Assembly: GCF_000422465.1 (NCBI RefSeq)
Contig: NZ_KE383844.1
Span: 186,001-250,000, forward strand
DNA length: 64,000 nt
Source: Paenibacillus harenae DSM 16969
GTDB lineage: Bacteria > Bacillota > Bacilli > Paenibacillales > Paenibacillaceae
Direction of reading: 5' to 3'
Shown here: positions 8,291-16,597 of the stretch, one piece after another
Position numbering within the stretch: the stretch's first letter is position 1
How the letters are laid out: each line of letters starts with the position of its first letter
Made by a program: the position numbers and the translations under genes
Notes under the pieces: model-generated
Told to the model about the DNA's origin: nothing
The model's database searches: none
Seen by the model: only the letters and a program-made list of their open reading frames with translations

Positions 8291-9067
8291 CTACGCTTCA
8301 CGCACCAATTCCAGCCATTCCGACATTTGCCTGACGAGCCATCGTTCAATCGCCGGATGAGGCAGCATCGCCTTGCCGTTATACCGGTAATCCAGACCTT
8401 CAAGCCGGGACGGAACGACCTTATTCGTAAAATAGCCCTGACTCAAAAAAAGCGGCACCGCAATGACCGCTTCCTCCGGTTGTGCCGCTTGCATCGCCTT
8501 CAGCTTCCCGGCAGCCTGATCGGGCAGCAGCATGGCGTATTCCGCCCGCGCATAACCGCCAAGCCCGCGAAGCCGCTCGCCGAGAAGGCTTAGTCCCCGC
8601 TCCCAGCGCTCATGGAACACCTTTTCCTTGCTCCCGTGACCGATAAGCAGCAAGGCCTCCTTAGCGGGGTTCTTCGTCAGCTCCGCTATATTCGCCAGCA
8701 GAAGCTCCGCGATCTCCGGGTCATCGTCGATCGGCTTGCCGTAGCGCAGCCTTGCGTTATAACGGAACATGCCGAGGTCCCCCTCCAGATCCGAGACCCA
8801 GGGGAGACCAAAAGCTTGGCCAATCTCATCCACATGCGTGCTGCCCGACGAAATAAACAGCGGCACCGCAAGCATATCCGTGACGCCCTGCCGTTCCAGC
8901 TCATCAATGCCGTCTTGAATAAGCCGTCCCTCGACGATCTCGAGGAAGGACGACACGACCGGAATGCCGGCGAACGGCTGAGATGCAGCCGTTACCGCGG
9001 CATCCACAAGACGCACCCACTCCGTTTCCCTGGAGCCGTGACTAATGACAAGAATACCGGGCTTCAC
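8291..9067 (-). CDS. sirohydrochlorin chelatase-like protein, two CbiX domains
   Basis: The 258-aa protein contains two tandem CbiX modules: ISHGSRETEW at the N-terminus with SGSTHVDEIG, and LIGHGSKEKVFHERW in the second half with LSQGYFTNK. The family inserts Fe2+ or Co2+ into sirohydrochlorin (siroheme or cobalamin pathways; SirB in Bacillus). No other siroheme gene is nearby, so the metal and pathway are not fixed. The start is a GTG with AGGA about 8 nt upstream. It begins 9 nt after the yerC stop codon, so the two are cotranscribed. Confidence 0.82.
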   Translation of the reverse strand: MKPGILVISHGSRETEWVRLVDAAVTAASQPFAGIPVVSSFLEIVEGRLIQDGIDELERQGVTDMLAVPLFISSGSTHVDEIGQAFGLPWVSDLEGDLGMFRYNARLRYGKPIDDDPEIAELLLANIAELTKNPAKEALLLIGHGSKEKVFHERWERGLSLLGERLRGLGGYARAEYAMLLPDQAAGKLKAMQAAQPEEAVIAVPLFLSQGYFTNKVVPSRLEGLDYRYNGKAMLPHPAIERWLVRQMSEWLELVREA

Positions 9068-9076
9068 CTTGCATTC

Positions 9077-9367
9077 CTACCTTCCGAGACGTTCTAGCGC
9101 CATTTTATAGCCGTCATTGCCGTAATTCAAACATCGCTTAACCCGCGAGATCGTCGCCGTGCTGGCGCCAGTCTCCGCTTCGATCTGATTATATGTACTG
9201 CCCTTGCCCAGCATGCGAGCCACCTCGAGCCGCTGCGACAACGACTGAATTTCATTTACCGTGCACAAATCGTCAAAAAAAACATAACATTCCTCAACCG
9301 ACTTTAACGTAAGTATCGCTTCGAATAATTGATCTATCGCCTTATCGTTCAGCTTCTTCAGCTGCAT
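9077..9367 (-). CDS. yerC: YerC/YecD family TrpR-related regulator
   Basis: The 96-aa protein is all helical and matches the TrpR-like YerC family, with conserved DDLCTVNEIQSLSQRLEVARML followed by the helix-turn-helix GSTYNQIEAETGASTATISRVKR. The function in Bacillus is not well defined; it is presumed to bind DNA. GGGAGTGG lies 6 nt before the ATG. It is the first gene of a two-gene unit with the chelatase. Confidence 0.88.
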   Translation of the reverse strand: MQLKKLNDKAIDQLFEAILTLKSVEECYVFFDDLCTVNEIQSLSQRLEVARMLGKGSTYNQIEAETGASTATISRVKRCLNYGNDGYKMALERLGR

Positions 9368-9692
9368 CGTTATCCACTCCCAGTTTAGAACTAACTAATG
9401 TTTTTATTGTAACTTTTTTATACGTTTTATTCAAACATTGCCGTATTCACGCTTTACAGGATGGAAGAGTCTGTCTGCTGCCTGCTCCGTACGCAAGAAT
9501 ATCCAAGCATAGGGCAGCAACTCATGCAGCAAATTCACCCAAACAACGGTATCTCAGAGAATTCTATTCACATATAAGTGTAACACTAATAAATTCTTAG
9601 AATGCCAGAAAAAAATCCGCACTCGGGACATTCGTCCATACGGAATGTTCGCCTATCCCATAGACTAATAAAAAAAAAGGGTTGTGATCCGT
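9368..9692. other. intergenic region between divergent genes
   Basis: These 325 bases hold the divergent promoters of yerC (minus) and the basic-tailed protein (plus). I see no further ORF with a ribosome binding site, and no confident -35/-10 pair or stable hairpin. Confidence 0.4.
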
Positions 9693-10217
9693 GTGAATTA
9701 TCGCAATAACCCCGGCCCGGGCAACCACCAATACGATAGGCATGGCGCACACCGTCAAGGTATAAACCCGCCGAACAAATCGTTTGGCGCCAAGTCGGGC
9801 GGCTTCAACTTTGGCGGGGATTTGCCGGTCATGCCGCCGACAGCGCCGCATGCGCAGAATATGCTGCCTTCCGTCATGTCCGATCCAACAGCGGGAGTGT
9901 CCGAACTGACGACCGTTCCTGCAAAAGCTGGCGGCTTCTCCCTTGCCAATCTAAGTGAAATCAAAGGTTATATCGACCGGATGGGCGGCATCGACGGGAT
10001 CCTCTCCACCGTGACGAAGGTGCAGAAGGTGATGTCCAGCGTCTCCCAGATGGCGCCGCTCGTCAAAGTGCTCATGGGCTCCTTCGGCAAAAAATCCGCC
10101 GCCGCATCCGGCGATGATTCCGGCAGCGGCGAATGGAGACCGAAACGGCGGAAACGCACCAAAACCTCGCCGAGCACCGGAGGCGGCCGCCGCCGCACGA
10201 CGAAACGCAAGCGGTAG
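9693..10217 (+). CDS. small basic-tailed protein, possibly VrrA/YqfQ-like
   Basis: The 174-aa protein has a Gly/Pro/Asn-rich N-terminus, a central helical segment (IKGYIDRMGGIDGILSTVTK, then VQKVMSSVSQMAPLVKVLMG) and a strongly basic C-terminus of Lys/Arg clusters. The layout resembles the VrrA/YqfQ proteins of Bacillales (short helical core plus low-complexity flanks), but that assignment is by general appearance only. The start is GTG at 9693, about 11 nt after AAAGGG; a GTG three codons earlier is too close to the site. A GCAGCGGC/GCCGCTGC hairpin overlaps the stop codon and an intrinsic terminator follows at 10350. Confidence 0.6.
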   Translation: MNYRNNPGPGNHQYDRHGAHRQGINPPNKSFGAKSGGFNFGGDLPVMPPTAPHAQNMLPSVMSDPTAGVSELTTVPAKAGGFSLANLSEIKGYIDRMGGIDGILSTVTKVQKVMSSVSQMAPLVKVLMGSFGKKSAAASGDDSGSGEWRPKRRKRTKTSPSTGGGRRRTTKRKR

Positions 10218-10349
10218 CAGCGGCAATGCCGCTGCCTAGTAAGACGGCTTAACGCAGAAGAGCGCAACGATGCTCGCTGAAGTCGATGGCGGTAGTTACC
10301 CCTAAGCCATCTTTTCGTTATGATGATGCTATAACTGCCCGAGTGTAGG

Positions 10350-10390
10350 CACCCCGATTGCAGCGATTTCGCTTGCGGTCGGGGTGTTTT
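10350..10390 (+). terminator. intrinsic terminator
   Basis: A CACCCCGA/TCGGGGTG stem with a paired inner region (GCGA/TCGC) is followed by TTTTCGTTT on the plus strand, 130 nt after the upstream gene. Confidence 0.75.
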
Positions 10391-10419
10391 CGTTTCCATA
10401 GCATGAAGGAGGAATCGAT

Positions 10420-10590
10420 TTGCATCCGAATTTGCTGAGCTGTATTACTGCTTGACCGCGAAGCCGCTATAAGCGGAACATACAGAAACAAATTGGATAA
10501 GTCTGCTCTCGCGTTTCTGAGCCAGGTATGGGGACCGGTATTTGACCATAATGATGAGGGACTGCGAGCAGAATATCCTTTCATCGACCA
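10420..10590 (+). pseudogene. frameshifted gene remnant
   Basis: A strong ribosome binding site (AAGGAGG, 10406-10412) precedes a TTG start, but the reading frame breaks. LHPNL is read in one frame, AELYYCLTA in the next, and REAAISGTYRNKLDKSALAF ... LSQVWGPVFDHN ... AEYPFIDHKGG in the third. Joined, these make one continuous, plausible protein start, so two single-base indels are implied. After KGG the similarity to a folded protein ends. I think it is the N-terminal part of a Paenibacillus protein of about 200 aa with an endonuclease-like core, recalled but not verified. The site and the split frames are directly visible. Confidence 0.5.
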
Positions 10591-10681
10591 TAAGGGAGGC
10601 GCTCACAAACGACAGATAATATACAACTCCGATCGACAACTTTTGCACAATCGCACACCATTCATCCAATCTTTATCCCGC

Positions 10682-10911
10682 TGTGGATCATTCAAAAAGC
10701 GTTTTATCCACAGCCGCTCAAGGGTTTAACACATTTCAGCCACGTACTCCCCCGTTCACCTGTGCACAAGTGCAACCTTCGACACTCTTCGCCATTTGCT
10801 CAATTGTGCACAACTTATCGGAAGAATGCTCATCGTAAAAGAACGTCGAGTTCATGCACATCTGTGTGTAAAATTGTGAACATTCGCATAATTCACCGAT
10901 GGTTATCCACA
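10682..10911. promoter_or_regulatory. cluster of DnaA boxes
   Basis: TTATCCACA, the consensus DnaA box, occurs exactly at 10704-10712 and 10903-10911. TGTGGATCA (10682-10690) is a one-mismatch copy in the opposite orientation. TGTGCACAA at 10761-10769 and 10805-10813 are looser relatives (two mismatches) and palindromic. Two exact 9-mers in about 200 bp is far above chance, and the region is non-coding. A DnaA-titration or regulatory cluster is the likeliest reading; no replication genes are nearby. Confidence 0.6.
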
Positions 10912-11012
10912 GGCTCATGTCTAAGGTCCGATATATTGCTGCAATAAGCTCCGCCGATCGTGTACTCATTAGGGATTACCATTATTGTCTGCTTAAGCAT
11001 CATTATACGGTT

Positions 11013-11201
11013 ACAGTGAAGTAAAACTCACAATTATTGAGGCAAACCTCATACCCCGTCCGGCTTGATTCCAGGAAACACAAAAAAATAGTGAGGTAAA
11101 TCTCATTCCCCATGAACCTAGGCTCATGGCGAGTGAGGTTTTCCTCACTATTACATTAAAAAGCATCTATTATCCTTGTATTAGTGAGATTTTCCTCACT
11201 A
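11013..11201. repeat. array of five GTGAGG-N4-CCTCAC palindromes
   Basis: Five imperfect to near-perfect inverted repeats share the pattern aGTGAGG-TAAA/TTTT-CCTCACt. They are centred near 11023, 11044, 11097, 11141 and 11191, and a half-site CCTCAC lies at 11215. The last two are nearly identical (AGTGAGG/ATTTTCCTCACTA). Intervals of about 21, 53, 44 and 50 bp suggest protein-binding sites. They end 56 bp before the pit stop codon. Confidence 0.65.
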
Positions 11202-11256
11202 TTTAATGAATCCGCCTCACTTGTGTAAGAGATGCGACTTCTTCGCGAACCGCCTC

Positions 11257-12252
11257 CTACAAGAAGAACAAGCGGATCAGCCAGAAGAAGAACATCGCCA
11301 TCAGCACGGTAATCGGAATGGTGATGATCCAAGCGATCAAGATCCGGCCCGCGACGCCCCATTTCACCGCGGAGAAGCGCTTCGCGCTGCCGACGCCGAG
11401 AATCGAGGATGTGATGACATGCGTCGTGCTTACCGGCAGATGGATCATCGTTGCCGTCAGGATAACCGCTGCGGAACCGATATCCGCGGCGAAGCCGTTA
11501 ATGGGTTCGATTTTGAAAATCTTCGTCCCCATCGTCTTAATGATCTTCCAGCCGCCGACCGAGGTGCCAAGCGCCATCGCGGTCGCCGCGGAAATCTTAA
11601 CCCATAGCGGAACGTCCATCGTTTCCTGCATGCCGGCCGCTACCAGCGCGAATACGATGATCCCCATCGCCTTCTGCGCGTCATTCGTGCCGTGCGAGAA
11701 CGATTGGAACGCCGCCGTAATGATTTGTCCGAACCGGAAGCCTTTGTTCACCTGATGCGGACTTGATTTGGCAAAGATGAGCTTCAATATCCACATAATA
11801 ATGAAGCCGGCGGAGAACGCAATGAGCGGCGAGAAGATAAGCGCCTTGATAATCTTCATGATGCCGCTGGAGTTAATATCGCTCCAGCCTGCTCCCGCAA
11901 TAACCGCACCGGCCAAAGAACCGATCAGAGCGTGCGACGAGGAGGACGGTATGCCGAACCACCATGTAATCAGATTCCATGCTATAGCGGATAGCAGCGC
12001 CGCGATAACGATTTCGACGCCGTGCTCCAGCTTCGCCGGGTCGGCGACGCCGCTTCCGATCGTCTTTGCGACGCCGGTAAACGTAATCGCGCCGACAAAG
12101 TTCATAACCGCAGCCAAGATGATTGCCACCCGTGGCTTCAACGCACGAGTCGATACCGAAGTTGCGATCGCATTGGCCGTGTCGTGAAAACCATTTATAA
12201 AATCAAACGAAAGCGCCAGAAACACAACGATCCATAGAACGATTAAATCCAT
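11257..12252 (-). CDS. pit: low-affinity inorganic phosphate transporter, Pit family
   Basis: The 331-aa integral membrane protein has about ten predicted membrane segments and the repeated PiT signature: GFHDTANAIATSV near residue 22 and SHGTNDAQKAMGI near residue 185. It imports metal-phosphate with protons. It starts 25 nt after a DUF47 (PhoU-like) gene, the usual partner of Pit in Bacillales (ykaA-pit), so the two form an operon. Confidence 0.93.
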   Translation of the reverse strand: MDLIVLWIVVFLALSFDFINGFHDTANAIATSVSTRALKPRVAIILAAVMNFVGAITFTGVAKTIGSGVADPAKLEHGVEIVIAALLSAIAWNLITWWFGIPSSSSHALIGSLAGAVIAGAGWSDINSSGIMKIIKALIFSPLIAFSAGFIIMWILKLIFAKSSPHQVNKGFRFGQIITAAFQSFSHGTNDAQKAMGIIVFALVAAGMQETMDVPLWVKISAATAMALGTSVGGWKIIKTMGTKIFKIEPINGFAADIGSAAVILTATMIHLPVSTTHVITSSILGVGSAKRFSAVKWGVAGRILIAWIITIPITVLMAMFFFWLIRLFFL

Positions 12253-12277
12253 TTCGAAGAACTCCTACCTCTCCAGA

Positions 12278-12889
12278 TTAGCTGTTACGCATAATGATCG
12301 ATTCCAGCGTATTGGCAACATCCTCGCAGAAGTCGGTCGTTTCTTCTAACATCTCATAAATTTCCTTGCGCTTCATCAACTCGATTGGATCCTTTACATT
12401 CGTGAACAAGCTCTTAATGCCGACGCGAAGCAGGTCATCCGCCTGGTTCTCCAGCTCATTAAGCGCAATGTTCGGCTCGCGGATAGCAAGCAGCTTTTTC
12501 TCCGTCAGCAGATAGATGGCCTTCTTGATCTGATGGGCGGATCGAACAAGAATGTCGCCGAACAGTGTTATGTACTCGTCCTTTTCTTGTACGTTGTACA
12601 TCTCAAAACGCGATGCGCATGCTTCAATGCCGTCCAGCACGTCGTCGAGAGAAGTCGTCAGCGCCATGATGTCCTCACGCTCGATCGGCGTAATGAACGT
12701 TTTATTCAGTTCCTTCAGAATCGTATGAACGAATAGATCGCATTTGCTTTCATACTCCTTCATCGATTTGGCGAAAGCAGCGACATCCGATAGGTCCGAT
12801 ATGCCATTAGCGAAATACTCAACCGCATCAACCAGCGTATCTGCCATCTCTTCGAACGTCTTAAAGAAAATATCTTTTTTCTTGAACAT
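12278..12889 (-). CDS. DUF47 family PhoU-like Pit accessory protein
   Basis: The 203-aa all-helical protein matches the DUF47/PhoU-related family (YkaA of Bacillus): FKTFEEMADTLVDAVEY, repeated acidic metal-ligand-rich helices such as SKCDLFVHTILKELN, and EETTDFCEDVANTLE near the C-terminus. Such proteins bind metal clusters and are thought to modulate the adjacent phosphate transporter. It is the first gene of the two-gene unit with pit. Confidence 0.9.
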   Translation of the reverse strand: MFKKKDIFFKTFEEMADTLVDAVEYFANGISDLSDVAAFAKSMKEYESKCDLFVHTILKELNKTFITPIEREDIMALTTSLDDVLDGIEACASRFEMYNVQEKDEYITLFGDILVRSAHQIKKAIYLLTEKKLLAIREPNIALNELENQADDLLRVGIKSLFTNVKDPIELMKRKEIYEMLEETTDFCEDVANTLESIIMRNS

Positions 12890-13021
12890 CGTAATCCCCT
12901 TTACCGACTTGGATGTTTAGGCGTCTTGCCGAGCCCACAATATCTTAACACAGTTTAGCTGCGAATTGTTAAGAGAATGTAAAGGATTTATGAAAACTTT
13001 TATTTTTTTCATAAATAAATT

Positions 13022-13055
13022 AAAAAAAGACGCGATCCCGTCACAGGATTGCGCC
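13022..13055 (-). terminator. terminator after the YerB-like gene
   Basis: On the minus strand the stem GGCGCAATCC/GGATCGCGTC (mostly paired) is followed by seven T residues, 56 nt beyond the stop codon at 13111. Confidence 0.7.
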
Positions 13056-13110
13056 TTCTTCTTCTCTGGAAGCTCATCCGTTAACGTCTGTTAACAGTGT
13101 TTCCAATAAA

Positions 13111-14187
13111 TTACGATTGTACCCATGTTACATGCTCGGCAAAGGTAGGATTGTTCGGAACGATATGAAAAAAGGTTTTACCGGGGACAAATGGAAGGTC
13201 CTTCCCGTCCTTCACGATCCGGATCATGCCGTCCGGACTGCGTACCCACTCCGCTTCAATGGCTTTGCCCTTCTGGAACAAAACCGCCGAACCGCCTGAC
13301 TTTAAATCGACGGAAAGCCGGCCCTCGTTGTCCAGCGTTTTATGCCTGGCTCCAAGTACGACCAGGTTCGTGCCGGACAGCTGCTCGTTATTGTTTAAAT
13401 CGATATGCGGCTTATCGCCGATGGAACGCTTGTAAAGCCCTGTAACCGCATCGTACGCATACCCTACCTTATAGCTTTGCATAAGAAATGTAATGGATAT
13501 TTCCGTCGCGGGCTCGCCTGCATCTGCCGCTCCGTCTTCCGAGAAGGAGTAGGCCGGAACCGTAACGTCCTTCTTATACTTTTTCATATCCGCGCCCTCG
13601 CGCAGCTTCTCCAGGCTCGAATATAGGTTATGCGGCGCCTTCCGTTCCTTGCTCCTCCAGAAGTAGCTGCCCGCGTTCGAGATTTCGTCCAAATAAGGCT
13701 TGCCCTGATGCTGCAAAATATCATACCCGTCGTTGCTGGCTCCCGCGTGGGCCAATACGGCGCTGTAGCTGTCTCCGATATCGATTAAATAAGGCCGGAT
13801 GCTGCGAATCGGTCCGATGGTGTCCGTTACGGCATTCGTGCTTTGGAAGACCGCGATTAACCGCGTAATGCCGCCCTCGGCAAGCACTTCCCATATAACG
13901 TCTGCGTTCGTAAGTCCGGACTGCGGACGAGCCGCCGCATAATTGTTGATCATCACGACAATCGGTCTCGCCTTCGCTTCGGTTTCCAGCTTCACCCCGG
14001 AGAGCGGCGCATCATAAGGAAGCGGAGTCGGTTCGGGGACCGGAGTCGTATTCACTACGATATCGTTCGTACTGCCAGTCTCTTCCGGCTTCGTATTGTC
14101 TCCGCCGCTGCCGCCGTTACATGCCGATACCAGAAGGGAGAGTGACAATAGCAACGTTCCTGCCGATACCTGCAATCGTTTGTTCAT
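13111..14187 (-). CDS. yerB: YerB-like lipoprotein, DUF3048
   Basis: The 358-aa protein has a lipoprotein signal peptide with lipobox LVSAC (Cys near residue 23), a Pro/Thr-rich linker, then the DUF3048 domain (RPIVVMINNYAAARPQSGL, ADVIWEVLAEGGITRLIAVF, GPIRSIRPYLIDI) and its C-terminal part (FFHIVPN). YerB proteins are extracytoplasmic with unknown activity. The start is the ATG 6 nt after AGGCAGGG; the in-frame TTG two codons upstream sits against the site. It is monocistronic. Confidence 0.88.
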   Translation of the reverse strand: MNKRLQVSAGTLLLSLSLLVSACNGGSGGDNTKPEETGSTNDIVVNTTPVPEPTPLPYDAPLSGVKLETEAKARPIVVMINNYAAARPQSGLTNADVIWEVLAEGGITRLIAVFQSTNAVTDTIGPIRSIRPYLIDIGDSYSAVLAHAGASNDGYDILQHQGKPYLDEISNAGSYFWRSKERKAPHNLYSSLEKLREGADMKKYKKDVTVPAYSFSEDGAADAGEPATEISITFLMQSYKVGYAYDAVTGLYKRSIGDKPHIDLNNNEQLSGTNLVVLGARHKTLDNEGRLSVDLKSGGSAVLFQKGKAIEAEWVRSPDGMIRIVKDGKDLPFVPGKTFFHIVPNNPTFAEHVTWVQS

Positions 14188-14409
14188 GCGCAACCCTGCC
14201 TTTTTCCGCTACGTATAGCTTGTATTCGTTTTCACCTTCCTTCCATTTAACCACATTTTGGGACGGATGTCTCGGCAAAAGGCGGCTTTTTTTCCATTTG
14301 AACCTACAAAAACAGCGCCGGAACGGCCAAGCGTAAACGCCTGCCGCTTCGACGAACCGTTAGCCGCATCTTCATGCTGCCGGTTCTGCGCTGCTTTCGG
14401 GATTCCTCT

Positions 14410-15231
14410 TTAAATGCTCCAATCATGCCATTCCGCCTGCCGTTTATCGAGACCGCTCAGCCAATCCGAGGTAATCCGGATCGCCGCCTCCTGATGTGTC
14501 CGGTTCGAGTACGTATGATTCGCTTGAAAAATAATTTCTTTATCGCATAGGCCTTCATTCCGTGTCCAAAACACTTTCTGATATAGGAAGCTGTAGTCGA
14601 CCGGAATCAACTCATCGCTTGTGCCGTGCACGAGCAGCACTTCTCCGCTGAACTTCGCAGCCGATTGAAACGGCTGATGCTGCTGCAGCGATTCGAAGAA
14701 AACCGGCTGCAGCGTGTAGCCTTGATGATCCGAGCTGCCGCTTGTCACCGCTTCGTCATAGCTGTTTCTGCCGACGATGCGCACAATATCGTTGAAAGGG
14801 TAGCCGACCGGCGACCAGAGAACGAGGCGCTTCACTCTTCTGTCCTTCACGGCAGTCATGATCGCGACCGCTCCGCCCAGGCTGTGGCCGAGCAAGACCA
14901 TCCGCAGAGGATCCACGCATTCCATAGCCGCTAAATAGTCGATTGCGGTTCGGGTCTGATCCACCATCGAATCGAAGCCTAACGCGCCGTAGTCGCCGCT
15001 GCTTTCCCCGCAGCCGCCGTAATCAAAGCGCAGCACGTAGGAGCCTTGGGCCGCGAGGGCACGCGCGGTCTTGACGAATAACCGGTCTACCCCGACGCGG
15101 GAGCCGATAAAACCGTGGCAGATGATAATCGCCTGCTTCTTCTCCGATTCGTTTCCGCTTACGTCCGACGGGTAATGGAGCGTAGCCGCCAGCTCCAGCC
15201 CGTCATGCCGCAGCGTCAATTGTTTTTCCAT
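14410..15231 (-). CDS. alpha/beta hydrolase
   Basis: The 273-aa protein has the alpha/beta hydrolase layout: oxyanion region ICHGFIGSRVG, LRFDYGGCGESSG, nucleophile elbow LLGHSLGGAVA (Ser near 116), acid in VHGTSDELIPVDYS and a late His in ANHTYSNRTHQE. It resembles acyl esterases of the YtmA or cinnamoyl-esterase type. No signal peptide is seen, so it is cytosolic. AAGGAGGG lies 7 nt before the ATG. The substrate is unknown. Confidence 0.85.
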   Translation of the reverse strand: MEKQLTLRHDGLELAATLHYPSDVSGNESEKKQAIIICHGFIGSRVGVDRLFVKTARALAAQGSYVLRFDYGGCGESSGDYGALGFDSMVDQTRTAIDYLAAMECVDPLRMVLLGHSLGGAVAIMTAVKDRRVKRLVLWSPVGYPFNDIVRIVGRNSYDEAVTSGSSDHQGYTLQPVFFESLQQHQPFQSAAKFSGEVLLVHGTSDELIPVDYSFLYQKVFWTRNEGLCDKEIIFQANHTYSNRTHQEAAIRITSDWLSGLDKRQAEWHDWSI

Positions 15232-15447
15232 CCCGATGCCCTCCTTATTAATATAATAATTCCTACCCGTATACTGTGAATTATAGTAAGATCATAATAT
15301 CAAGTGCCTCGCTGCCTGTCAATGCTCTCATCAGCCGTATCCGTCCAACAAGCAGAAATGCCCGTCGGCATCCTTCCGAGGAAGCAACCGTTTCGCGGTG
15401 AAATATAAGCCTTATTATAAGTGCTAAACTACATTCCTATATTTTAG

Positions 15448-15495
15448 AAAACGGCTATCCGCCGAAGTTACAACACTCCTTAAGATAACCGTTTT
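15448..15495 (-). terminator. terminator of the selenium operon
   Basis: AAAACGGTTATC pairs with GATAGCCGTTTT (12 bp, one G-T) on the minus strand, 17 nt beyond the mnmH stop codon. Confidence 0.75.
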
Positions 15496-15511
15496 ATTTA
15501 TAATTCTTCCC

Positions 15512-16570
15512 TCAGGAAACGTGCTGCGTCCAATCCGTAGGGAGCTTGGGCAGCCTTTGGATAATTTCCTCCAACGCTTGATCCAGATCAGCGGCAGCGA
15601 TCGTAATTCTTTCTTGCTTATACTGCTCCGTCGCATGCTGGTAACGAGGGTCATAGTAATGAAGCAGCAGCAGCCTGGCCGCCTCGCCGAAATCGTCTTT
15701 CTCCAACGCGCTTCGAATCTCGGCCGCAACAGGCGTATGAATTCGTTTCTCGATCCGTTCGAAGGAACGAATAAAGTCTTCCTTATGCTCCTCGGGCTTA
15801 TAATCGTTTAAAATATTCATTACTCTCGTCTCGACCGGCATTTCGAGAAATAACGCCGTTCCCGCTTCCTTCGCTTTCACAAGAAATTCGGGAAGCACGA
15901 TCTTCCCCACCCGTTTGCTCTCGGCTTCAAGGATGAGATAAGGCGCATTTTGCAGGCGGATCAGCTCATGAACCAAACGCGAATCAAACGTCTTCTGGTT
16001 GCTGGGCGCTTTGCCGATATGGCCAAAGATCGATCCGCGATGCTCCGCCATCCACTCCAGGTTAAGGACGGGATACCCCCGCTCCTGCAGCCTCGCCAGC
16101 AGCTCTGTTTTTCCCGTGCCGGTGAACCCGTTAAGCACGTAACAGGGCGGCAGCTTCGTATAGCTGTCCAGCGTCTCGACAACCCACTTGCGGTAAGCGC
16201 GGAATCCGCCGGACAAACGAAACATTTTCAGGCCCATCAGCGATGCAAGGGTTGCCGATGTGCGGCTTCGCATTCCTCCGCGCCAGCAGAATACAATCTT
16301 GTTCTTCGGTCCGTCTCCGCCGATGTCCCGGATAAACGCCGGCAGCTTGGCCGATACGATCTCCAGGCCCCTGTCCTTGGCCGCATCCACGCTTTCCTGC
16401 TTATAGAGCGTACCGACTGCCGCCCTTTCCGCATCGTTAAAGATCGGGATATTGATGCTTCCCGGAATGGTGGATTCCGCATATTCGGACTCGGAGCGGA
16501 CGTCGATCAGCTGCGCTTCCCCTTTGCGGTAAAGCTCGAGGAGCTCCTCTACGGTAATATCCTGAAACAT
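15512..16570 (-). CDS. mnmH: tRNA 2-selenouridine synthase (MnmH/SelU/YbbB)
   Basis: The 352-aa protein has an N-terminal rhodanese domain (LIDVRSESEYAESTIPGSINIP) with catalytic-Cys motif IVFCWRGGMRSRTSA near residue 94, then a P-loop domain (LNGFTGTGKTELLARL). The enzyme swaps sulfur for selenium in 2-thiouridine at the wobble position of tRNAs for Lys, Glu and Gln, using selenophosphate from SelD and geranyl diphosphate. It is 27 nt downstream of selD and is the last gene of the five-gene operon. With no selA/selB/selC in the window, selenouridine is the only selenium use visible here. Confidence 0.93.
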   Translation of the reverse strand: MFQDITVEELLELYRKGEAQLIDVRSESEYAESTIPGSINIPIFNDAERAAVGTLYKQESVDAAKDRGLEIVSAKLPAFIRDIGGDGPKNKIVFCWRGGMRSRTSATLASLMGLKMFRLSGGFRAYRKWVVETLDSYTKLPPCYVLNGFTGTGKTELLARLQERGYPVLNLEWMAEHRGSIFGHIGKAPSNQKTFDSRLVHELIRLQNAPYLILEAESKRVGKIVLPEFLVKAKEAGTALFLEMPVETRVMNILNDYKPEEHKEDFIRSFERIEKRIHTPVAAEIRSALEKDDFGEAARLLLLHYYDPRYQHATEQYKQERITIAAADLDQALEEIIQRLPKLPTDWTQHVS

Positions 16571-16597
16571 GCTGCATGCAGCTCCTTTAATGCGGCC

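Larger units (their letters stand above)
10591..11256. other. 666-bp non-coding region with DnaA boxes and palindrome array
   Basis: No ORF here has a ribosome binding site. The region holds two perfect DnaA boxes, near-matches, TTGTGCACAA palindromes, and five GTGAGG/CCTCAC palindromes (listed separately). It is flanked by a pseudogene and the 3' end of pit. Confidence 0.6.

Noticed and set aside
10736..10969. 77-codon minus-strand frame across the DnaA-box region
   Set aside because: No ribosome binding site, and the peptide composition looks random; the bases are better explained as DnaA boxes and palindromes.
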